Positions 36,529-45,701 of a stretch of 64,000 nt of DNA are shown here, one piece after another. Made by a program: the position numbers and the translations under genes. Each line of letters begins with the position of its first letter. The first letter of the stretch is position 1. The notes beneath the pieces were generated by a model, which searched no databases, had not been told where the DNA came from, and was given only the letters and a program-made list of their open reading frames with translations. The DNA is from Sphingomonas sp. 3P27F8 (GTDB lineage Bacteria > Pseudomonadota > Alphaproteobacteria > Sphingomonadales > Sphingomonadaceae): positions 1 to 64,000 of the forward strand of contig NZ_SCNL01000018.1 of NCBI RefSeq assembly GCF_005502745.1, given 5' to 3'.

Positions 36529-37716
36529 ATGGCCACCGATCCCGTCGTAATCCTTTCCTATGCCCGCACTCCGATGGGCTCGTTCCAGGGCAGTCTTGCC
36601 GGCGCGTCCGCGACCGAACTGGGCGCTACCGCGGTGAAGGCAGCGGTCGAGCGCGCTGGCGTATCCGGCGGCGATATAGAACGCATCTACATGGGCTGTG
36701 TGCTTCCCGCAGGCCTTGGCCAGGCGCCGGCACGTCAGGCAGCGCTCAAGGCCGGCCTGCCGCAATCGGTGGAGGCCACTACCGTCAACAAGATGTGTGG
36801 GTCCGGTATGCAGGCCACGATCATGGGCGCGGAGGCGCTCGCGGCCGGCACTGTCGATATGATCGTGACGGGCGGCATGGAGAGCATGACCAATGCGCCG
36901 TATCTGCTCCAGAAGCACCGCTCCGGCGCGCGCTTGGGCCACGATCGCGTGATGGATCACATGTTCCTCGACGGTCTCGAAGACGCCTATGAGCCGGGCA
37001 AGGCAATGGGCGTATTTGCGGAGGCCACGGCCGGCGAATATCAGTTCACCCGCGCCGCGCAGGACGATTATGCCGTCGCCTCGCTCACCCGGGCGCAGTC
37101 GGCGCAGACGTCGGGCGCGTTCGATCGCGAGATCGTCGCGGTCGAGGTGAAAGGGCGCAAGGGCGTAGAGACGGTCGACAAGGACGAGCAGCCGCTGAAG
37201 GGCGATGCCTCGAAGATTCCGAACCTGAAGCCAGCGTTCGCCAAGGACGGCACCATAACCGCGGCCAACGCGTCATCGATCTCGGACGGCGCGGCCGCGC
37301 TGGTGCTGACGCGCGAGAGCGTGGCAGCGGACAAGGGACTGAAGCCGGTCGCGCGAATCGTCGCCACCGCCGCGCATGCCCATGAGCCGGCGAAGTTCAC
37401 CACCGCACCGGTAAACGCGATCAGGAAGGCGCTGAACAAGGCGGGCTGGAACGCCGCCGATGTTGATCTGTTCGAGGTCAACGAAGCGTTCGCCTGCGTC
37501 TCGATGATCGCGATGCGGGATTTGGGGCTGGATCATGCCAAGGTGAACGTGAACGGCGGTGCCACGGCGCTGGGCCATCCGATCGGCGCATCCGGCGCGC
37601 GCATCATCGCCACGCTGGTCGCCGCGCTTCAGAATCGCGGCGGGACAAAGGGCGTTGCGGCGCTCTGCATTGGTGGCGGAGAAGCAACGGCCGTGGCGCT
37701 CGAACTGATCGCCTGA
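36529..37716 (+). CDS. Acetyl-CoA C-acetyltransferase (thiolase)
   Basis: Encodes 395 residues of a biosynthetic-type thiolase. The nucleophilic Cys is in NKMCGSGMQA (about residue 90). The His in NEAFA...NGGATALGHPIGASGAR and the second Cys in LCIGGGEA are intact. It condenses two acetyl-CoA to acetoacetyl-CoA or cleaves the reverse. The ATG at 36529 starts MATDPVVILSYARTPMGSF; a much longer in-frame start upstream lies antisense to the peptidase gene and is rejected. Confidence 0.92.
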   Translation: MATDPVVILSYARTPMGSFQGSLAGASATELGATAVKAAVERAGVSGGDIERIYMGCVLPAGLGQAPARQAALKAGLPQSVEATTVNKMCGSGMQATIMGAEALAAGTVDMIVTGGMESMTNAPYLLQKHRSGARLGHDRVMDHMFLDGLEDAYEPGKAMGVFAEATAGEYQFTRAAQDDYAVASLTRAQSAQTSGAFDREIVAVEVKGRKGVETVDKDEQPLKGDASKIPNLKPAFAKDGTITAANASSISDGAAALVLTRESVAADKGLKPVARIVATAAHAHEPAKFTTAPVNAIRKALNKAGWNAADVDLFEVNEAFACVSMIAMRDLGLDHAKVNVNGGATALGHPIGASGARIIATLVAALQNRGGTKGVAALCIGGGEATAVALELIA

Positions 37717-37760
37717 ACTGAGCCCGCCTCCGCCATCCACCCGGGGCGGCGGCGGCGGGA

Positions 37761-38510
37761 TCAGACCTTGGCCCGGAACGGCGTGAAATTGGTGTGACGG
37801 TCATAGACGTCCACGCCCTCGCGCCGTTTCAGGAAACCGACCACGGCATAGGTGAACGGGGTCAGCAGCACCTCCCATGACACCTTGAGCACGAACTGGC
37901 TCAGCATCACCAGCAACATGGCATGTACCGGCCAGTCCGGCGCGCCGAAAAAGGCCAGCGGGTAGAAGATCAGGCTGTCCACCCCCTGCCCCACCACCGT
38001 GCTGCCGATAGTGCGCGTCCACAGGTGCCTGCCCTCCGTCCAGATCTTCATCTTGGCGAGAACGAAGCTGTTGGCGAATTCACCCGCCCAGAAGGCGCAG
38101 ATCGATGCGGCAACGATCCGCGGCACCTGCCCGAAAACGCTTTCGTAGGCGGCCTGGCCGGTCCATCCCGCATCGGGCGGCAGCTTCACCACCACCCACG
38201 ACATGAACACCATGAACAGCATCGCGCCGAAACCGGCCCAGATGCAACGCCGCGCGCGGGCATAGCCGTAAACCTCGGTCAGCACATCGCCCAGCACATA
38301 GCTCACGGGGAAGAACAGGATGCCCGCCCCGAAGGGCCACGGCCCGATCCATGGCAGATCGATCACTGCGCGCTTGCCCGCACCGATCACGTTCGACAGC
38401 AACAGGATGGTGACGAACGCCGCCATTACGAAATCGAAATAACGGAAATGGCCGCCAGCCACCGCCTGCGCATCCACCGCTTGCAGCGGTTCGCTCTCGT
38501 CCCCATTCAT
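37761..38510 (-). CDS. Queuosine precursor transporter (YhhQ/QPTR family)
   Basis: Encodes 249 residues with six membrane helices. Family signatures are FPVSYVLGDVLTEVYGYARARR (about residues 66-87) and VGQGVDSLIFYPLAFFG near residue 190. Members import 7-cyano-7-deazaguanine or queuine for tRNA modification. The ATG at 38510 is chosen; an in-frame ATG at 38546 would add 12 residues. It lies between the thiolase gene and tRNA-Arg. Confidence 0.85.
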   Translation of the reverse strand: MNGDESEPLQAVDAQAVAGGHFRYFDFVMAAFVTILLLSNVIGAGKRAVIDLPWIGPWPFGAGILFFPVSYVLGDVLTEVYGYARARRCIWAGFGAMLFMVFMSWVVVKLPPDAGWTGQAAYESVFGQVPRIVAASICAFWAGEFANSFVLAKMKIWTEGRHLWTRTIGSTVVGQGVDSLIFYPLAFFGAPDWPVHAMLLVMLSQFVLKVSWEVLLTPFTYAVVGFLKRREGVDVYDRHTNFTPFRAKV

Positions 38511-38569
38511 GCTGGCGATGATGCAGCCTGTTTCGCGGATCCGCAATCCGCGCTAGGCGATCGCGGTGC

Positions 38570-38646
38570 GCGCCCGTAGCTCAGTTGGATAGAGCACGAG
38601 CCTTCTAAGCTTGGGGCCGCAGGTTCGAATCCTGCCGGGCGCGCCA
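38570..38646 (+). tRNA. tRNA-Arg (anticodon TCT)
   Basis: A full cloverleaf of 77 bases with an encoded CCA. The acceptor arm pairs GCGCCCG with CGGGCGC. The anticodon loop is CTTCTAA with TCT at 38604-38606. The T-arm is GCAGG-TTCGAAT-CCTGC. It marks the left border of the accessory region. Confidence 0.97.
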
Positions 38647-38946
38647 TTTCTGTATCCTTTGCACGCTAGGTTGCGCCTACTTTGCAGAAGGTGTGTCGAT
38701 CCGTTCCTGCTGGAATCGGGAATTATCCTGCGTATATCATGACTTGAGACCGGTCGGTCACGCATCGGTTGAATCTCCACTCGTTCGCCACACGCCGTCG
38801 CTGCGCGGCCAACCGTCACGAACCTCTGGGGCCGGTGGCAACGCCAATCGGCTGACCAGCCTCCATCCCCTTTATGCTCCGCACATAACACCAACCCCCG
38901 CCGAGCCAGGCCGACGGGGGTTCGTCATCGCGCGCTATGGCGCAAT
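38647..38946. other. Gene-free stretch between tRNA-Arg and dps
   Basis: No supported gene. It holds the dps terminator at its right end. A weak resemblance to the accessory-region promoter element (CCTGCGTATATCAT, about 38730-38743) is noted without weight. Confidence 0.5.
38893..38922 (-). terminator. Hairpin after dps
   Basis: AACCCCCG (38893-38900) and CGGGGGTT (38915-38922) form an 8-bp stem followed on the minus strand by GGTGTTATG. It lies 25 bp after the dps stop; the T-tract is weak. Confidence 0.6.
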
Positions 38947-39474
38947 TCAGAGCACGCGCGTCGGGCGGCACGCCTCGTAGAGGAACCAGCTGCGGCGCTC
39001 GGTCTCGTCGATGTAGTTCTCGAGCAGGCTCGCGGTCGCGACATCGGAATATTCGTCGCACAGCTCATGGACGCGGCGCATCTCGGCAACCAGCTGCCTG
39101 TTGTCACCCTGCAGTTCCGCAAGCATGTCCTGCGGATCAACATACTCGGCGTTGTTGTCGAGGATGCGCTGACGGCCGGCGATGTCCGAGATCGAGCGGA
39201 TCGTGTTGCCGCCGATCTTGCGGGCCCGCTCGGCAAGCACGTCGGTCATCGCGAAGATCTGGTCGCCCTGGTCGTCGAGCATCAGATGGTAGTCGCGAAA
39301 GTTCGGACCACTCATGTGCCAGTGGAAGTTCTTGGTCTTGAGATAGAGCGCGAACACGTCGGCCAGCAGGCCGGCGAGCCCCGCCGAGATGTCGCGGGTG
39401 GCGTCGCTTCCAAGGTCGGTCGGGGTCGCGAGGAAATGCTCGCCGATCTTCGCCGTCTTCTCCAGGACAGTCAT
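38947..39474 (-). CDS. dps: Dps family DNA-binding / ferroxidase protein
   Basis: Encodes 175 residues of a ferritin-like Dps subunit, which forms a 12-mer that stores iron and protects DNA from peroxide. Ferroxidase-site elements are visible: KNFHWHMSGPNFRDYHLMLDDQ (about residues 49-70) and DVLAERARKIGG (about 78-89). The ATG at 39474 follows GGAGACGG; a longer in-frame start at 39543 would place the promoter element inside the gene. The CCCCAAACCTCCGTATGAT element lies 71 bp upstream at 39546-39565. Confidence 0.9.
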   Translation of the reverse strand: MTVLEKTAKIGEHFLATPTDLGSDATRDISAGLAGLLADVFALYLKTKNFHWHMSGPNFRDYHLMLDDQGDQIFAMTDVLAERARKIGGNTIRSISDIAGRQRILDNNAEYVDPQDMLAELQGDNRQLVAEMRRVHELCDEYSDVATASLLENYIDETERRSWFLYEACRPTRVL

Positions 39475-39545
39475 GGTCCGTCTCCATTCTCGAATCCGCG
39501 GATCAGCCCGCCAGGTCGAGATAGACGGGCGGACCGTAGCCAAGG

Positions 39546-39565
39546 ATCATACGGAGGTTTGGGGC
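39546..39565 (-). promoter_or_regulatory. Accessory-region promoter element, copy A (upstream of dps)
   Basis: Reads GCCCCAAACCTCCGTATGAT towards dps and is identical over 20 bases to copy C at 48014-48033. TATGAT can act as the -10 box; no -35 hexamer is visible at the right distance, as in activator-dependent promoters. Confidence 0.75.
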
Positions 39566-39925
39566 ATACTTGGGTTCAGGTCCGCCGCGCATCGGCGAAC
39601 TCGGCCTGCGCACGTTCCTCCGAGGCCGCCGGCCACACACCCGTCGTCAGCTCCGACAAGGATGGGTCTGACTCCGCGCTCGATCGCGCGCTTGTGGATG
39701 CCGACGTCGAAGCGGGCCGAAAGCGAGCAGACGAAACAACCGCGCTTTCCGTTCCTGATGCCTCGGATGGTCGCCGGTGCGGCCTCGCTCGTCTCTCGGC
39801 TCTTAGTGTACGAACCACCTCATCGGATGAGCGCCTGCCGGTCAGCGCACCCTAGCGCACCGGATTCGATCATGCCGAGGACACGATCCAGCTACCCCAG
39901 CGACCTAAACTTGGCCGCTTCGATT
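39566..39925. other. Intergenic stretch with a transposase relic
   Basis: No intact gene is supported in this stretch upstream of dps. At 39872-39907 on the plus strand, MPRTRSSYPSDL resembles the first residues of IS5-type (DUF4096) transposases, but homology stops there. The rest has open frames without recognisable features. Confidence 0.35.
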
Positions 39926-40828
39926 CTACCCACCCAGCTTCCTGCGTAGTCGCGGGATCACGAAGTCCAGAAACGCCGAGACCCGGCGCGGCGGCCGGGC
40001 GCCGCCCGTGTGCAGCACACCGATCTCCTCCTCGTCATGCGGGACGGCATCCGAAAGCACCTCGACCAAGCGCCCCGCTCCCACGTCATCGCGGACATGG
40101 AAATCGGCGAGACGGGCGAGCCCCACGCCGGCGAGGCACATGGATCGGACGATCTCCCCCTCGTTCGCCAGCAGCGATCCGGCAACCTTGCGATCGACGA
40201 TCCGCGATCCTTCGCGCATCGGCCAGACCGGCGCCGCGCGTCGGAAGTTGAAACCCAGGCAATTGTGCCGAAGCAGGTCGTTGGCCGACATGGGCTCGCC
40301 GTGACGGGCGATGTAGTCCGGGCTGGCGACGATCAGCCGGCGGGCCGCACCGAGACGCTGGCCGACCAGACTGGAATCGACGAGGCCCCCGACGCGGAAC
40401 GCGACGTCGGTGCGGTCGAGATAGAGATCGACCACCTCGTCTGTGAACGACAGGTCGAGCGTGATCTCTGGATGCGCGTCCCAGAAGACCGGCAGGATCG
40501 GCAGCAGGACCAGACGACCAAAGGCGACCGAGGCGTTCACCCGGACCGTGCCGCGCGCGGTGCTTCCGCCTGCACCGATGTCCCGCTCGACCGCGTCGAG
40601 CTCTGCCAGCAGGTTCCGCCCGCGCTCGTGCAGCTCGGTCCCCTCCAGCGTGAGCGCAAGCCTGCGGGTGGAACGCTCGAACAGGCGGACGCCGAGGCGC
40701 GTCTCCATTCGGGAAACCAGCTTGCTGATCGTGGACGGCGTCTTTCTCAGCACGCGCGCCGCCTCGGAGAAGCTCCCGCTCTCCGCAACCCGCACGAACA
40801 CCTGCAGCTCGGTCGTCCTCTGATCCAT
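39926..40828 (-). CDS. LysR family transcriptional regulator
   Basis: Encodes 300 residues with the N-terminal helix-turn-helix (LQVFVRVAESGSFSEAARVLRKTPSTISKLVSRMETRLGVRLFERSTRRLALT) and a substrate-binding regulatory domain. It is divergent from the SDR gene at 40929 with a 100-bp gap, the classic arrangement for a LysR regulator and its target. That gap contains ATCACAGATGATGTGGCAATC-like A/T-rich repeats which could be its site. The ligand is unknown. Confidence 0.88.
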   Translation of the reverse strand: MDQRTTELQVFVRVAESGSFSEAARVLRKTPSTISKLVSRMETRLGVRLFERSTRRLALTLEGTELHERGRNLLAELDAVERDIGAGGSTARGTVRVNASVAFGRLVLLPILPVFWDAHPEITLDLSFTDEVVDLYLDRTDVAFRVGGLVDSSLVGQRLGAARRLIVASPDYIARHGEPMSANDLLRHNCLGFNFRRAAPVWPMREGSRIVDRKVAGSLLANEGEIVRSMCLAGVGLARLADFHVRDDVGAGRLVEVLSDAVPHDEEEIGVLHTGGARPPRRVSAFLDFVIPRLRRKLGG

Positions 40829-40928
40829 GCTATCTGTGAAAACACATCACAGATGATGTGGCAATCATGTGGATTATCATTGTCCGGCCGATGGGCCATC
40901 TTCTCGTGCCTGTAACCGGGGAACGGAC

Positions 40929-41702
40929 GTGTATCTGCAGCTGAACGGGAAGAGTGCGCTCGTCACCGGCGCCACCGCAGGCATCGGGCTCGAGATCGCG
41001 CGGAAATTGTCCGTCGAGGGTGCGGCCGTCACGATCTGTGGCCGCAACCGCGAGAAGCTCGATGCGGCCGCGGCCGATATCGGAGCAAGCGCCGTGCTCG
41101 CCGATCCCGCGACGGCCAAGGGTGCGGCCGCACTCGTCGAAACGCTCCCCGAGGTCGACATCCTCGTCAACAACCTCGGCATCTACGAGTCCAAGCAGTT
41201 CGCCGACATCACCGACGACGACTGGATGCGCTTCTACGAGGTCAACGTGCTGTCCGGCGTTCGCCTCGCCCGAGCATATTTCCCCGGCATGATCGCGCGG
41301 AACTGGGGACGCATTATCTTCATCGCCAGCGATTCCGCCCTCGTCGTGCCGCCGGACATGATCCACTACGGCATGACCAAGACGGCGCAGCTCGCGATCG
41401 CCCGCGGCCTCGCCGCCGCGACCAAGGGCACGCGCGTGACGGTCAACTCGGTCCTGCCCGGCACGACGCGTTCTGAAGGCATCACCGACTTCCTCAAGAG
41501 CGTGTCGGAGGATCCCGACGCCCCGGCCGAGGCGATCGAGCGGGAGTTCTTCGCCAAGGAGCGCCCGACGTCGCTGCTGCAGCGGATGATCGAGCCCGAG
41601 GAAATCGCATCGCTCGTCACCTACGTTGCGAGCCCGCTGTCGTCCGCCACCAACGGGGCGTCGCTGCGCGTCGATGGCGGGGTCGTGCCGACCATCGGGT
41701 GA
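40929..41702 (+). CDS. Short-chain dehydrogenase/reductase
   Basis: Encodes 257 residues of a classical SDR. TGATAGIG (about residues 13-20) binds the cofactor. NNLG replaces the usual NNAG. The catalytic Ser, Tyr and Lys are in IASDSA and YGMTK. The GTG start at 40929 gives VYLQLNGKSALVTG; an in-frame ATG at 40869 lies close to the lysR start and is less likely. Substrate unknown. It is probably controlled by the divergent LysR protein. Confidence 0.85.
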   Translation: MYLQLNGKSALVTGATAGIGLEIARKLSVEGAAVTICGRNREKLDAAAADIGASAVLADPATAKGAAALVETLPEVDILVNNLGIYESKQFADITDDDWMRFYEVNVLSGVRLARAYFPGMIARNWGRIIFIASDSALVVPPDMIHYGMTKTAQLAIARGLAAATKGTRVTVNSVLPGTTRSEGITDFLKSVSEDPDAPAEAIEREFFAKERPTSLLQRMIEPEEIASLVTYVASPLSSATNGASLRVDGGVVPTIG

Positions 41703-41744
41703 CGCGCGGACCCCTTCAGTGCTGATGGCGCAGGCACAGGCCTT

Positions 41745-41764
41745 GCCACCAACCTCTGTATGAT
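41745..41764 (+). promoter_or_regulatory. Accessory-region promoter element, copy F (upstream of MFS gene)
   Basis: Reads GCCACCAACCTCTGTATGAT, 17 of 20 identical to copy A, ending in TATGAT, 85 bp before the ATG at 41850 and in the same direction. Confidence 0.7.
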
Positions 41765-41849
41765 CCCAATTCTCTCCGGGAAGCGCCAGATGGCTTCACG
41801 GCGACAGCATCCTTCCGGGTCTGAGCGCTGCTCGACCAGGAGGGACGAC

Positions 41850-43040
41850 ATGACGACAGCAGCGAACGGAGCCGACGCCGCGCCGCGACCGTGGCGACGC
41901 TCCGCGCTCAACTTCTCGATGGCGGCCGCTGCCGGCGTCGCCGTCGCGAACATCTACTACAACCAGCCGATGCTGGGCGTCATGGAGCGCGACCTGCCCG
42001 GTTCCGTCACCAGCCTCGTGCCAACCGCGACGCAGCTTGGTTACGCGGCCGGTCTGTTCCTGCTCGTGCCGCTGGGCGATCTTATCGAACGCAAGAAGCT
42101 CATCCTGCTACAGTTCGCAGGCCTCGCAGTGGCGCTGGCGCTCGCCGCCATCGCGCCCGGCGCGATGCTGGTGATGCTCGCCTCCCTGCTCGTCGGCGTG
42201 CTCTCAACCGTCGCGCAGCAGATAGTGCCGTTCGCGGCGCACCTGTCCACGCCGGAGCGGCGCGGCGCCACCGTCGGCACCGTCATGGCCGGCCTGCTAT
42301 GCGGCATCCTGCTCAGCCGGACGCTCGCGGGCTTCGTCGCCACCCACGCCGGATGGCGCGAGATGTTCTGGCTGGGCGTTCCCCTGGCGATCGGCGCGGG
42401 TGCACTGATGGCGGCCATGCTGCCGAAGAGCGTCCCCGACTCCGACCTGCACTACGGCCAGCTGCTCCACTCGCTGGGCGGGCTCTGGTCGGAATTCGGC
42501 GCGCTTCGCAAGGCGGCGGTGACCCAGGCCCTCCTGTTCGGCGGTTTCAGCGTCTTCTGGACGATCCTGGCCCTGCGCCTGCAGGAACCGCGCTTCGGCC
42601 TGGGCGCAGACGTTGCCGGCCTGTTCGGCATCGTCGGTGCGGTCGGCGTGCTCGCCGCCCCGGTGGCCGGTCGCATCGCCGACCGACGCGGACCCCATCT
42701 CGTCATCCTGCTCGGCGCGGTCCTGACACTTGCGTCATGGGCGATCTTCGGCGCCTTCGGCTCGATCGCCGGGCTCATCGTCGGGGTCATCCTCCTCGAC
42801 TTCGGCGTCCAGAGCGCGCTCGTGTCCAACCAGCACCTCGTCTACGCGCTCCGGCCCGAGGCTCGCGCCCGTCTGAACACCATCTTCATGGGCGCGATGT
42901 TCCTTGGCGGCGCCGGAGGTTCGGCCGCAGCGACCCTCGCCTGGTCCAACGGCGGATGGACCTTGGTCTCGATCCTCGGGCTGGTCCTCTCCCTCGCCGC
43001 GGTGCTCATCCAGCTCGCCGGCTTCCAGCGGAAGGCCTGA
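41850..43040 (+). CDS. MFS transporter (drug-efflux or sugar-efflux type)
   Basis: Encodes 396 residues with 12 membrane helices. After a short hydrophilic N terminus it has [25 protein letters not shown], typical of an MFS branch near YwfA/YtbD-like transporters. A motif-A-like GDLIERKK lies in the first cytoplasmic loop, and GRIADRRGP occurs in the second half. CCAGGAGGG precedes the ATG at 41850. It is followed 3 bp later by an FAD monooxygenase gene, so the two form an operon under copy F of the promoter element. Substrate unknown. Confidence 0.85.
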   Translation: MTTAANGADAAPRPWRRSALNFSMAAAAGVAVANIYYNQPMLGVMERDLPGSVTSLVPTATQLGYAAGLFLLVPLGDLIERKKLILLQFAGLAVALALAAIAPGAMLVMLASLLVGVLSTVAQQIVPFAAHLSTPERRGATVGTVMAGLLCGILLSRTLAGFVATHAGWREMFWLGVPLAIGAGALMAAMLPKSVPDSDLHYGQLLHSLGGLWSEFGALRKAAVTQALLFGGFSVFWTILALRLQEPRFGLGADVAGLFGIVGAVGVLAAPVAGRIADRRGPHLVILLGAVLTLASWAIFGAFGSIAGLIVGVILLDFGVQSALVSNQHLVYALRPEARARLNTIFMGAMFLGGAGGSAAATLAWSNGGWTLVSILGLVLSLAAVLIQLAGFQRKA

Positions 43041-43043
43041 ATC

Positions 43044-44171
43044 ATGCGCATCGCGATCGCCGGCGGCTCCATGGCCGGCCTCTTCACCGCCGTCCTGCTC
43101 CGCCAGTCAGGACACGAGGTCCGCATCTTCGAACGCTCCCGAGCCGGTCTTCAGGGTCGCGGCGCCGGTCTCGTGCCCCAGCAGGAGGTGTTCGATCTGC
43201 TCGATCTGCTCGGTCGCGACGAGGTCGCCCGCCTCGGCGTGGTCGCCCGGCAGCGGATCGTGCTCGACCTGGAGGGCGACGTCATTTCCCGCGAAGACCG
43301 GCCGCAGATGCAGGTCTCGTGGGATCACCTCTTTGTGGCGGTGCGCATGCAGATCTCCGACGACGCCTACCGACTCGGGAACGGCGCGGTAGCCGTCGGT
43401 CAGGACGAAGATGCCGCATGGCTCGATCTGGAGGATGGCTCACGCGCCAACGCCGACCTCGTCATCGGCGCCGACGGCATCGGCTCGGCCGTCCGCCGCT
43501 CGCTGATGCCGGACCATCCGGGCGCCAGCTACGCGGGATATGTCGCGTGGCGCGCACTGGTGCCCGAGCGGCTTCTTCCCGCATCGGCCGCGCGCGTTCT
43601 CTCCGACCGCTTCGCCTTCTACGACACGCCGGACGCCCATGTCCTCGGCTACACCGTCGCGGGTGAAGACGGTTCGCTTGTGAAAGGCGGCCGCCGATAC
43701 AACGCCGTCTGGTATCGGACGATCGACTACCTCGAGGACGTGCTGCGCGACAGGACCGGTCAGGTCCACCCCTACTCGCTCGCACCGGGCTCGCTGTCGC
43801 CCGAGGCGATCCGGGGCATTCATGCCGACGCGCGCGCGCTGCTGCCCGCGCCCTTCGCCAGCGCGTTCCTCGCCGAGCCGCAACCGTTCGTGCAGGCGAT
43901 CTTCGACATGACGGTTCCGCGGATGGCGGTGGGACGCGTGGCGATCATCGGCGACGCAGCGTTCGTGGCGCGGCCGCACACCGCCATGGGTGTGGCCAAG
44001 GCTGCCGGAGACGCAATGTCGCTCGTGAGAGCGATCGACGCCGGCTGGACGCAGGACGCCCGCGCCACCTTCGAACGTGAGCGCATCGCGGCTGGCGAGG
44101 CGATCGTCGCCTATGGGCGCAGGCTGGGGGCGGAAATAGCAGCGCGCCAGCGGCGGCGCGCAAATGCGTAA
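43044..44171 (+). CDS. FAD-dependent monooxygenase (aromatic hydroxylase-like)
   Basis: Encodes 375 residues of the class A flavin monooxygenases. The dinucleotide motif is IAGGSMAGLFTAVLLRQSGHEVRIFERS (residues 4-31). VIGADGIGSAVR is the DG motif, and GDAAFVARPHTAMGVAKAAGDA contains the GD motif. It resembles the 2,6-dihydroxypyridine 3-hydroxylase type, but the substrate cannot be assigned. It lies 3 bp after the MFS gene and may act on a compound exported or imported by it. Confidence 0.85.
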   Translation: MRIAIAGGSMAGLFTAVLLRQSGHEVRIFERSRAGLQGRGAGLVPQQEVFDLLDLLGRDEVARLGVVARQRIVLDLEGDVISREDRPQMQVSWDHLFVAVRMQISDDAYRLGNGAVAVGQDEDAAWLDLEDGSRANADLVIGADGIGSAVRRSLMPDHPGASYAGYVAWRALVPERLLPASAARVLSDRFAFYDTPDAHVLGYTVAGEDGSLVKGGRRYNAVWYRTIDYLEDVLRDRTGQVHPYSLAPGSLSPEAIRGIHADARALLPAPFASAFLAEPQPFVQAIFDMTVPRMAVGRVAIIGDAAFVARPHTAMGVAKAAGDAMSLVRAIDAGWTQDARATFERERIAAGEAIVAYGRRLGAEIAARQRRRANA

Positions 44172-44598
44172 CGCGACGGCGGCGCAGGCCGCCGGCCGCG
44201 ATCGCCTTCCCACCGCTTCTTCGGGATAAGCGCGACCCAGCTCGACGATGACGAGCGTGTCATGCTGAGTGATCGCCTAGTGCCAGCCCATCCCGCAGGA
44301 CGCGAACGATCGGGACCGGGACACCGCGTCCTTCGCCGATTTTCTGGCCGGCCGGGGCGCCGCCATCCCCGGTTCGTGGGGCTTTATCATCGCCTTCTCC
44401 ACCATCCTGTTCGTCTGGATGCTGCTCAACAGCGACGTGCTGGCAGGAAGCGAGTGGCAGCGCGAGCCTGGACCGACGTTCGGGTTCAAGGACGCACCTA
44501 CGTCACCTGCCAGTCCAAGCGTGACCGCAAGCCGTCGCTCTCCGGCATCAACCGGCGCGGAAGCAAGGACAGCCGGCTGCGCTAGCGTAAAGAGCCGC
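44172..44598 (+). pseudogene. Gene-free stretch with remnant of a DUF1003-type membrane protein
   Basis: The frame from 44281 (after an in-frame TAG) encodes FADFLAGRGAAIPGSWGF, then IIAFSTILFVWMLLNSDVL (about 44332-44445). This matches the helix pattern of DUF1003 proteins, which normally continue with a second helix pair; here homology ends after the first helix. There is no start codon in context. The rest of the stretch holds no gene I can support. Confidence 0.4.
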
Positions 44599-44964
44599 TC
44601 AGGCCACCGCCGCCTCGACCAGATCGAGGAAGCCGTCCGGGTCGATCGGCTTTGACACGAAGGCATGAGCGCCCTTCGACATCATCTGCTCGCGTTCCGA
44701 ATCGTTCGGGAAAGCGGTGATTACAATGAACGGCCCGGACCATCCCAGCCGTATCAGCTCGAGCTGAAGCGCCTTGCCGTCCATACCCTCCATGTGGAGG
44801 TCGGATATGATGCAGCAGAACTCGTCGAGCACCCCGCGGTCGATCAGGTCGCCACCGTAGGAGAACCTCTCGCTCTCGAGCCCCGCCGATCGGAGCAGGC
44901 TCGCTATGCTGCCGCTCACGCCGGGATCGTCGTCGACGATCGCTACCAGTTGGGAATCAGACAA
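44599..44964 (-). CDS. Single-domain response regulator (FixJ-type receiver)
   Basis: Encodes 121 residues, only a receiver domain. The acidic pair DDD (about residues 11-13), the phosphoacceptor Asp in CCIISDLHMEGMDG (about 55), Thr/Ser in VITAF and Lys in FVSKPID (about 105) are intact. No output domain, so it acts as a phosphate sink or relays a signal by binding. It lies downstream of the FixJ-like gene but has its own promoter element (copy B) 71 bp upstream, so it is probably a separate regulon member. Confidence 0.88.
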   Translation of the reverse strand: MSDSQLVAIVDDDPGVSGSIASLLRSAGLESERFSYGGDLIDRGVLDEFCCIISDLHMEGMDGKALQLELIRLGWSGPFIVITAFPNDSEREQMMSKGAHAFVSKPIDPDGFLDLVEAAVA

Positions 44965-45035
44965 GACGGAACTCCAAACCCGGGCCGGATGGGCCCTCTG
45001 TCCACTGTAGATGAACCCTGATGGCCAGCGTAACC

Positions 45036-45055
45036 ATCATACGGAAATATGGGGT
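45036..45055 (-). promoter_or_regulatory. Accessory-region promoter element, copy B (upstream of receiver gene)
   Basis: Reads ACCCCATATTTCCGTATGAT, 16 of 20 identical to copy A, with TATGAT. It starts one base after the fixJ-like stop and lies 71 bp before the receiver start, the same distance as copy A to dps. Confidence 0.65.
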
Positions 45056-45056
45056 C

Positions 45057-45701
45057 TTACCCGTAACGATGTATCGACTCGTCTCGGACGCCGAGGATCT
45101 CGGCCATCCGGACCAGATCGGCCAGCGACTGCGCCTCCATCTTCCTCATCACGTTGCCGCGGTGGATCTTCACCGTGATCTCGCTGAGTTCCAGCCGGGC
45201 AGCGACCTGCTTGTTCATGAGGCCGGTGACGACGAGGCCGAAGACGTCCTTCTCACGCGGCGTGAGGCGGTCGAAGGTCGCCTTCAGCGTGAGGGCGCCC
45301 ACAGCCTCGGCGCGCTGCGCCCGGTCGACCTCAAGCGCGCGACCGACCGCCTCCAGCAGCTGGTCCTCGTGGAACGGCTTCGGCAGGAAATCGATCGCGC
45401 CGGCACGCATGCCGCGCACGGTCATGGGGATGTCGCCGTGCCCGGTGATCAGGATCACCGGCGTCGAGATGCCATGCGACGCGAGCCGCTCCTGGAAATC
45501 GAGACCGCTCTCGCCGGAGAGGCGGATGTCGAGGACAAGGCAGGAGGGCACTTGGGGTGCGCCCACCACCAGGAACTCGGCAGGCGCCTCGTAGAGCCGC
45601 ACATCGTAGCCCTCCGCGCGAAGGAGGCTGCCGACGGAGCCACGCACCTCCTCGTCGTCGTCGATCACGCACACGCAGTCCGCCGCACCCAAACCCGTCA
45701 C
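45057..45701 (-). CDS. FixJ/NarL-type response regulator
   Basis: Encodes 214 residues. The receiver has DDDEE (about residues 14-18), Asp in [13 protein letters not shown] (about 58), a Thr in LITGHGD and Lys in LPKPF. The C-terminal LuxR-type helix-turn-helix is [44 protein letters not shown], as in FixJ/StyR regulators. It overlaps the sensor kinase gene by 4 bp, so they are partners. It is the best candidate to bind the promoter element repeated in this region. Confidence 0.92.
   Translation of the reverse strand: MTGLGAADCVCVIDDDEEVRGSVGSLLRAEGYDVRLYEAPAEFLVVGAPQVPSCLVLDIRLSGESGLDFQERLASHGISTPVILITGHGDIPMTVRGMRAGAIDFLPKPFHEDQLLEAVGRALEVDRAQRAEAVGALTLKATFDRLTPREKDVFGLVVTGLMNKQVAARLELSEITVKIHRGNVMRKMEAQSLADLVRMAEILGVRDESIHRYG

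Noticed and set aside
37727..37758. A bidirectional terminator between the thiolase and queuosine-transporter genes
   Set aside because: The GC-rich inverted stretch is imperfect and has no T-tract on either strand.
38730..38743. A further copy of the promoter element, CCTGCGTATATCAT
   Set aside because: Only the CGTAT core agrees, the upstream half is missing and no plus-strand gene follows.
41891..43666. A 591-codon frame overlapping the MFS and monooxygenase genes in another phase
   Set aside because: Its translation is Arg/Pro/Ala-rich with no features, and both overlapped genes are clear.
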